19,180 nucleotides of DNA from NCBI GenBank assembly GCA_900751785.1, contig CAADSM010000036.1, positions 1 to 19,180 on the forward strand, written 5' to 3'. The translations under genes and the position numbers were made by a program. The notes under the pieces were generated by a model. That model saw only the letters and a program-made list of their open reading frames with translations. It ran no database searches and was not told where the DNA came from. Source of the DNA: Lachnospiraceae bacterium (lineage in GTDB: Bacteria > Bacillota > Clostridia > Lachnospirales > Lachnospiraceae). Below are positions 17,101-19,180 of the stretch, piece after piece; the stretch's first letter is position 1, and each line of letters begins with the position of its first letter.

Positions 17101-17143
17101 GGAATCCTCTGCGACCCCCAAAAGTTATTTTGTTACTTTTCAC
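11129..17143 (-). CDS. Secreted, anchored GH84 beta-N-acetylglucosaminidase (hyaluronidase-like) with CBM32 and FIVAR modules
   Basis: 2004 residues. Order: basic signal peptide 1-42; GH20b-like N-domain ~47-185; GH84 barrel ~193-490 with GFIEGYYGEPWS (196-207), the catalytic acid pair Asp314-Asp315 (ILADDAA) and WINWPCTD (409-416); helical domain ~495-660. F5/8C (CBM32-like) modules lie at ~665-808, 822-957, 968-1107, 1225-1380, with two weaker ones at ~1115-1217 and 1385-1505. About six FIVAR-like helical repeats span 1510-1932. A Ser/Gly/Asp linker, AVKTGD (1970-1975), a hydrophobic stretch and KNKKR close the protein. It resembles clostridial NagH/mu-toxin and should release terminal GlcNAc from mucin or host glycans at the cell surface. 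The start is GTG (17141-17143), 10 bases after GGAGGG; an ATG 7 bases upstream is out of frame because of a duplication. AVKTG suggests a variant sortase signal, or simply a membrane anchor. Confidence 0.94.
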   Translation of the reverse strand: MKSNKITFGGRRGFRRAGSFVLAAAMLLGSLYIAPAAEAEAADQTEYEIYPSPHVMEYTDGDYIIRDEVNVVYESGIDDATKDRLSETLALKSDISFSESDTIVDGMTNILVGIDGSGEYVDEYVDANITVSTEGLFDELDSYVLDSADGVIAVLGADTDASFYGLTTLYHIIKQMDSYTIRNFHIEDWADVASRGFIEGYYGEPWSTEDRANLMTWGGYYKLNSYFYAPKDDPKHNSNWRELYTDEEIEEKIKTLAEAGNASKCRFVYALHPFMYNAISFNSQEEYEADLAILQAKFEQVIEAGVRQIAILADDAANYNNTGNLGGNNYKRLLEDMSAWLKEMQKTYPDLKQTLPFCTVEYYGNGESYYADFPKNVQIVMTGGRIWGEVSDSFTTTFTNNAGRGPYMWINWPCTDNSKQHLIMGGYSTFLHPGVDPDKIQGIVLNPMQQSEPSKVAIFGNACYSWNIWESTEEADQAWNDSFKYVDHNSAIATEASDALRELSKHMINQNMDSRVTKLEESVELAPTLTAFKEKLNAGTVTVEDVEAVIAEFEVLQNAADVFEAQAGDTNLRDQMIYWLNCWDDTTDAAIAYLNGVKAVINNDTTAILKYNTEGKTAFDSSKTYAFSYIDHYEYAEVGVQHIVPFINALAEYVSKYAETAMNPDVVIQSFITNRTDSPTGSTDNVFDGDDGTMASYRNPVWLYTGDYVGVMYNRVIDINDFRFLLGTGKNHFEASKLQYTLDGSEWYDLELTGMDNAFTGVQGQYLEIEVGEENLPEDFQAMGIRLIATADNVLDAYLNVHEIQVNKNTAQQPDEPERLTGTVAYDGISVRNGATDSSYFDGDQNTEAQLAKGPYEDPNREIIAAGSTITITFDAPQTVGTFRLLQGVSAAADVFTDAAVQYQTEGSDTWTDAGQLTSAGDQTVDLGGVSNVTAVRILNNADTEGWVRIAEIEILEPEEEVVTPIEYNVIKTDRWTVYQTYVESNLYDGNDQTFVWYDPDGSDNTTGDDFLVDDFLGYDFGTVAELESAHIVVGAGDGDKIVNYAIETSVDGETWTPVEGYDNYTGAASGTDVLDIDLTGVSAQYIRIRNLTQKGSWGKFSEFTVEQKTEQGTSSENVYTNISTDITSTVEEGLVSLSAGNVVLDTDDYIGVKLNNIKAVTGAAVSELPENTVLETSMNGIVWTEYSGEDSVDARYVRVRSTADDVELNLTQFDVSYKFIGEKTVESDFSMAQASDDMRNAGTVNNVFDGDLSTLGMINGAQEQGKHITFDLGQVIHFSSIRYYVVETQLNYLRNAVFEVSADGEEWTEVLKVGQETANVWDDTTAKDMQDITLYHDSMNPGYMYAEATGLDVDGRYIRVTPVETYSHRWVAFNEIQINGGEYISAEANRDVVADAVEEKGKIPSNMFDGDFSTTYKSSAADSSFTYRLSEPEDVASIRLIQLGAVSNAEVTAKYIGEDGTAALGTLNQAINEFVIPEGSTLESITVTWADTVPEIAEISVSTVRQGAADKSELEAALAQPADEAWTTDSIAAYEAAWEVANNIYNNENASQTIVDSALGSLQSAYNNAEMKAANIDELQALVDGKVSNENTIYTSVTYMAYESAVNALAAALENADNLSQTRADSLKANVENAQAALQYSTRNRELAELEAETYALYNAEDYTEASYQVLTDAKNAIDALVAADKEAETAGGDRVNPQEFIDARTAFQNAVAGLEYAGGEEPDEEISTAVLEYAIELARDVNTDGVMEVVKENFEKALQTAEDVLARVQSGDKTVTQNEVDTAWQNLIKAMQYMEFKEADKDDLEKVIALAEEMNSNLDAYLDSGKEAFTSALTTAKEVYDDEFATQEEVNSAWENLLTAMANMMLKPDKGLLEDLISQAEGLNEADYEAESYAVVRAALAEAKEVFENEDATREEVNASAAALKAAMAKLTPADSSTSGSDTGNDSKDDGTNSGTSSDNKSGDTSGAVKTGDTANVIPIVIVLVICVAAVIAVVVIKNKKR

Positions 17144-17192
17144 TTTTCATCTACCCTCCATTTCTATAGATTCTATATAACGCGATATTGAT

Positions 17193-17231
17193 TCAGATAA
17201 AAAAACCGATTCCTGAAAGATATTCTGTCAT
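17193..17231 (-). CDS. Possible 12-residue leader peptide ahead of GH84
   Basis: ATG at 17229-17231 with AGGAG 5 bases upstream encodes MTEYLSGIGFFI and stops at TGA. It lies within the loop and 3' arm of the attenuator-like hairpin, so a translating ribosome would melt the terminator. There is no run of one regulatory codon. It may be a chance ORF; the good ribosome site is the only positive sign. Confidence 0.3.
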   Translation of the reverse strand: MTEYLSGIGFFI

Positions 17232-17261
17232 GATAACTCCTCTCTCGTCGGAAACCGGTTT
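17199..17261 (-). terminator. Putative attenuator hairpin in the GH84 leader
   Basis: On the minus strand AAACCG (17256-17261) pairs with CGGTTT (17203-17208), TTCC with GGAA, and GAGAG with CTTTC (one G-U), with bulges. The last arm runs into seven U (17199-17205). The loop contains AGGAG and an ATG. It fits a conditional terminator, but the loop is large and the helix interrupted. Confidence 0.45.
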
Positions 17262-17463
17262 TGCCCATTTCTGGTAACAATCCATATCTACGCTATAATT
17301 AACTCGATTATAGCAATTTATGTCAGTAAAGTAAATAGAATTTGTCGCCTTTTCATAAATTCAGCAAAATATCCTGATTCTTTTTGTATGTTTTCCCGTG
17401 TATATTTTCCTGTTTTTTCTATAATAGAATAAAATATGCCCAAACAGACCCTTTTCATATTTC

Positions 17464-17482
17464 GCCGGGACGCGGTCCCGGC
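17464..17482. other. Short perfect GC hairpin
   Basis: GCCGGGAC / GTCCCGGC, 8 bp with a 3-base loop, between the tRNA terminator and the GH84 promoter. No U-tract follows on either strand, so it is not an intrinsic terminator. The surrounding 17336-17497 is AT-rich and holds no supportable gene. Confidence 0.5.
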
Positions 17483-17497
17483 ATGCACGCAGACAGA

Positions 17498-17540
17498 CAA
17501 AAAAGAGCCCGAGGAAACCATTCCGTTTCCCGGGCTTTTC
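17498..17540 (-). terminator. Terminator of the tRNA operon
   Basis: On the minus strand AGCCCG/CGGGCT and GGAAAC/GTTTCC (17506-17536) form a 12-bp stem with one bulge and a 6-base loop, followed by a run of U (17498-17504). It starts 8 bases after the tRNA-Cys 3' end. Confidence 0.88.
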
Positions 17541-17543
17541 AAG

Positions 17544-17615
17544 AGGCGCAGACCGGATTTGAACCGGTGAATCAGGGTGTTGCAGACCCACGCCTTACCA
17601 CTTGGCTACTGCGCC
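17544..17615 (-). tRNA. tRNA-Cys (GCA)
   Basis: 72-base cloverleaf. The 7-bp acceptor stem pairs 17609-17615 with 17545-17551. The anticodon GCA sits in GTCTGCAACAC, the T-loop is GGTTCAAATCC, and the discriminator is U, as expected for tRNA-Cys. CCA is not encoded (TCTT follows). Confidence 0.97.
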
Positions 17616-17708
17616 TTACTATGAACACTCAGCAGCTGTCTCTGCCGCTTATGTGTAATGTGCGCCGCTCCACTTAATAAGCTTCTTCCGAATCTGTAAA
17701 GCAGCGAG

Positions 17709-17780
17709 TGACCCCGACGGGAATCGAACCCGTGTTACCGCCGTGAAAGGGCGATGTCTTAACCGCTTGACCACGGGGCC
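17709..17780 (-). tRNA. tRNA-Glu (UUC)
   Basis: 72-base cloverleaf beginning GGCCCCGTGGTCAAGCGGTT, with anticodon TTC in CCCTTTCACG, T-loop GGGTTCGATTCC and discriminator A. The acceptor stem closes with one G-U. CCA is not encoded. It lies 93 bases upstream of tRNA-Cys on the same strand, in one predicted transcript. Confidence 0.97.
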
Positions 17781-17786
17781 ATAAAT

Positions 17787-17845
17787 CGGTCACGGCTTCC
17801 GCAGTGACCGTTGTTTATAATATCATAAGCCTTTGGCAATTGCAA
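17787..17845 (-). promoter_or_regulatory. Promoter of the tRNA-Glu/tRNA-Cys operon, with leader hairpin
   Basis: Minus-strand TTGCAA (17840-17845), 17 bases, TATTAT (17817-17822). A 7-bp hairpin CGGTCAC/GTGACCG (17787-17810) lies between the start point and the mature tRNA-Glu 5' end and is probably removed by RNase P processing. Confidence 0.75.
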
Positions 17846-17871
17846 GCACTTTTTTAACTTATTTCAAGTTC

Positions 17872-18990
17872 TCATACGCGGTCTCTGAAATACGCCACGA
17901 TCAGGTCCACCATCCTGTCGTAGCTGCGCACTCCGTCCGCCTGCCCGTTGGCTCTCAGATATGTATCGTTGATCCGGTCCGCCGTTTCTGAGATGACTCC
18001 CTCATAGCTGTTCCAGAACTGCGAGTTTGCCGAGACATCCACCTCTGCCTTTTCATCAAGCAGGATCCTCGTATCCCGCCACTCTTCCGGATCCGCCCTG
18101 TACAGCGCGTTCATACAGTAGGTCCAGCCGGACAGATATCCGCTGTACTGAAAATCCGTCCTGTCTGAACCGATACATGCCAGAAAAGCAATAAAGTTTG
18201 CCTCCTTCTCCTCCATGAACCCGCGCAGATGCGAAAGCTCATGGCAGGTGGTAAAGGGAATATTATACGGCGTCATATCCCCGTTATAATTTGCTTCGAT
18301 CGTAAACGGGGAATACACTCCGGTAAGGCCCTGATAAGACAGGAGCTCGGAAATGGCTGCTTTCTTCGGAAGGGGATAATATCCCTGCAGAGAAGAATAT
18401 GTCTCCGCAAGCTTTTCCATGGCCTCGACCGCCCCATCTCCTTCCGGGGCGCTCAGAATCATCACGCCGGAGCTGTCCCGGGAGACCTCATCTGCTCTGA
18501 AGTTCACTTCCGCTGTAAGCCAGATGCAGATCTCCTGCAGCTCTTCAGCCGTATAATCAGAAGTTATGATCCCCTCTTCAGCCGAGAACGTCTTCCTGTG
18601 ATAGTTGATGCCGCATCCGGCCACATAGAGAAACGCAAGGATCGAGACCGCCAGCATTACGCAGGAAAACCAGGAGAAGATACGCCGCCCCGCTTCCCCC
18701 TTCCGTGCGATCCCGATGCACAGGAAGATCAGGGACAGGACCAGGGCTGCAAGGAGCAGGTACAGGCAGATCTCTGCCAGGGAGAACGGCAGAAGCCCGG
18801 TAAGTCTTCCGATGGCAGATACCAGCACGGGATAGACCTTTTGGGAATACCACTCCGCAAGATCCGGCACCTGCACGGATAGGAGCATCAATCCCGCGCT
18901 CAGCACGAGCAGGAACGCCGAAACTGCAATCCTGCGTCTTGAATTTCTTTCTGTTTTATCCGACTTTCTTTTCATCTTTTGTAAACTCAT
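17872..18990 (-). CDS. DUF3810-family membrane protein with HELSH zinc-peptidase-like motif
   Basis: 372 residues. A basic N-terminus is followed by three membrane segments at about 21-41, 72-94 and 106-126. A large outer domain follows, containing TTCHELSHLRGFMEEKEANF (His250, Glu251, His254; Glu263 as a possible third ligand). HExxH with a downstream Glu is the gluzincin metal site. The rest matches what I know of DUF3810 in Clostridia, including the middle segment LTGVYSPFTIEANYNGD. Its role is unknown; proteolysis at the cell surface is inferred from the motif. The ATG at 18988-18990 is preceded immediately by GGAG, which is very close, and a second in-frame ATG five codons later (18975) is also poorly placed. 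It is a single gene with its own promoter, upstream of the tRNA operon. Confidence 0.88.
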   Translation of the reverse strand: MSLQKMKRKSDKTERNSRRRIAVSAFLLVLSAGLMLLSVQVPDLAEWYSQKVYPVLVSAIGRLTGLLPFSLAEICLYLLLAALVLSLIFLCIGIARKGEAGRRIFSWFSCVMLAVSILAFLYVAGCGINYHRKTFSAEEGIITSDYTAEELQEICIWLTAEVNFRADEVSRDSSGVMILSAPEGDGAVEAMEKLAETYSSLQGYYPLPKKAAISELLSYQGLTGVYSPFTIEANYNGDMTPYNIPFTTCHELSHLRGFMEEKEANFIAFLACIGSDRTDFQYSGYLSGWTYCMNALYRADPEEWRDTRILLDEKAEVDVSANSQFWNSYEGVISETADRINDTYLRANGQADGVRSYDRMVDLIVAYFRDRV

Positions 18991-19019
18991 CTCCGATCCG
19001 GATTTAAGAAATATGATTT

Positions 19020-19049
19020 ATTATAGCAAAAACAAACTGCCCGGGGCAA
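19020..19049 (-). promoter_or_regulatory. Promoter of the DUF3810 gene
   Basis: Minus-strand TTGCCC (19044-19049), 18 bases, TATAAT (19020-19025) preceded by TGC (extended -10). The predicted leader is about 23 bases. Confidence 0.7.
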
Positions 19050-19089
19050 TCTTTTCACACCGTCCAGTTTTACCCAGATCATGCTCTGC

Positions 19090-19180
19090 CGCGGGCAGCT
19101 CACGGCAAAGCCGTTCGCTGTCCGTTGCCCGGCAAATGCCCGCTCATGCAAGCATGGCATCCGCCTGCCGGGCGTATCAC
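19090..19180. other. Palindrome-rich GC intergenic sequence at the window end
   Basis: It contains ACGGC-aaa-GCCGT, CATGC-aa-GCATG, and a wider pair TGCCCGGCA / TGCCGGGCG. No ORF with a ribosome site is visible on either strand. It could be a dispersed intergenic repeat or the start of a feature outside the window; the base composition differs from the AT-rich promoter beside it. Confidence 0.4.

Larger units (their letters stand above)
17144..17335 (-). promoter_or_regulatory. GH84 promoter and leader region
   Basis: Minus-strand TTTACT (17330-17335), 17 bases, TATAAT (17307-17312). A 7-bp inverted repeat CTATAAT / ATTATAG (17293-17299, 17307-17313) overlaps the -10 and start point and could be an operator. 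The leader of about 155 bases contains a terminator-like hairpin with a short ORF in its loop, and a 13-base palindrome (TATAGATTCTATA) shortly before the ribosome site GGAGGG. The divergent side of this region has no gene. Confidence 0.65.

Noticed and set aside
17318..17542. 74-residue minus-strand ORF between the tRNAs and GH84
   Set aside because: It overlaps the tRNA terminator and the GH84 -35 and has no ribosome site or family resemblance.

Overview
The window looks like chromosome of a gut Firmicute, most likely a Lachnospiraceae (Clostridium cluster XIVa) species. The basis is a T-box ahead of methionyl-tRNA synthetase, strong purine-rich ribosome binding sites, tRNAs without an encoded CCA, a DUF3810 protein, a RR-HK-PepSY operon and a very large surface GH84 glycosidase. 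The genus is an inference. No phage, IS transposase, CRISPR or plasmid gene is visible.

Layout. 1-170: a 35-bp perfect inverted repeat around GC-rich sequence with a run of 13 G; it looks like a damaged or chimeric contig end. 139-876 (+): 3' part of a glycerate kinase. 862-973 and 2917-3000: two copies of a modular REP-like intergenic repeat flanking metG. 992-2893 (-): metG, with a T-box leader (AUG specifier, UGGU bulge) and its own promoter. 3458-4996 (-): an AsnB-like synthetase whose glutaminase domain lacks the N-terminal cysteine and the NGEIYN loop. 5272-6732 (+): a divergent XRE-type regulator with a long unassigned C-terminal region. 6815-9647 (-): response regulator, histidine kinase and double-PepSY lipoprotein, with an 11-bp-period direct repeat (candidate operator) ahead of the lipoprotein gene. 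9772-11046 (+): M18 aminopeptidase. 11129-17143 (-): 2004-residue secreted GH84 enzyme with several CBM32/F5-8C-like modules, about six FIVAR-like repeats and a degenerate LPxTG-type anchor. 17144-17350 is its leader, with a promoter, a dyad and an attenuator-like hairpin. 17498-17780 (-): tRNA-Glu and tRNA-Cys with promoter and terminator. 17872-18990 (-): DUF3810 membrane protein with an HELSH motif.

How the genes fit together. metG, the tRNAs and the AsnB-like enzyme belong to amino-acid and translation housekeeping. The two-component operon looks like an envelope-sensing loop in which the regulator probably activates its own PepSY lipoprotein. The GH84 protein is a wall- or membrane-anchored glycan-foraging enzyme suited to mucin or host N-acetylglucosaminides. 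The most unusual points are the glutaminase-less AsnB, the REP-like repeats that supply one gene's stop codon and interrupt another's leader, the 7-bp duplication that shifts the GH84 start codon, and the GH84 leader hairpin that encloses a short ORF. I did not find a convincing wholly new multi-gene system.
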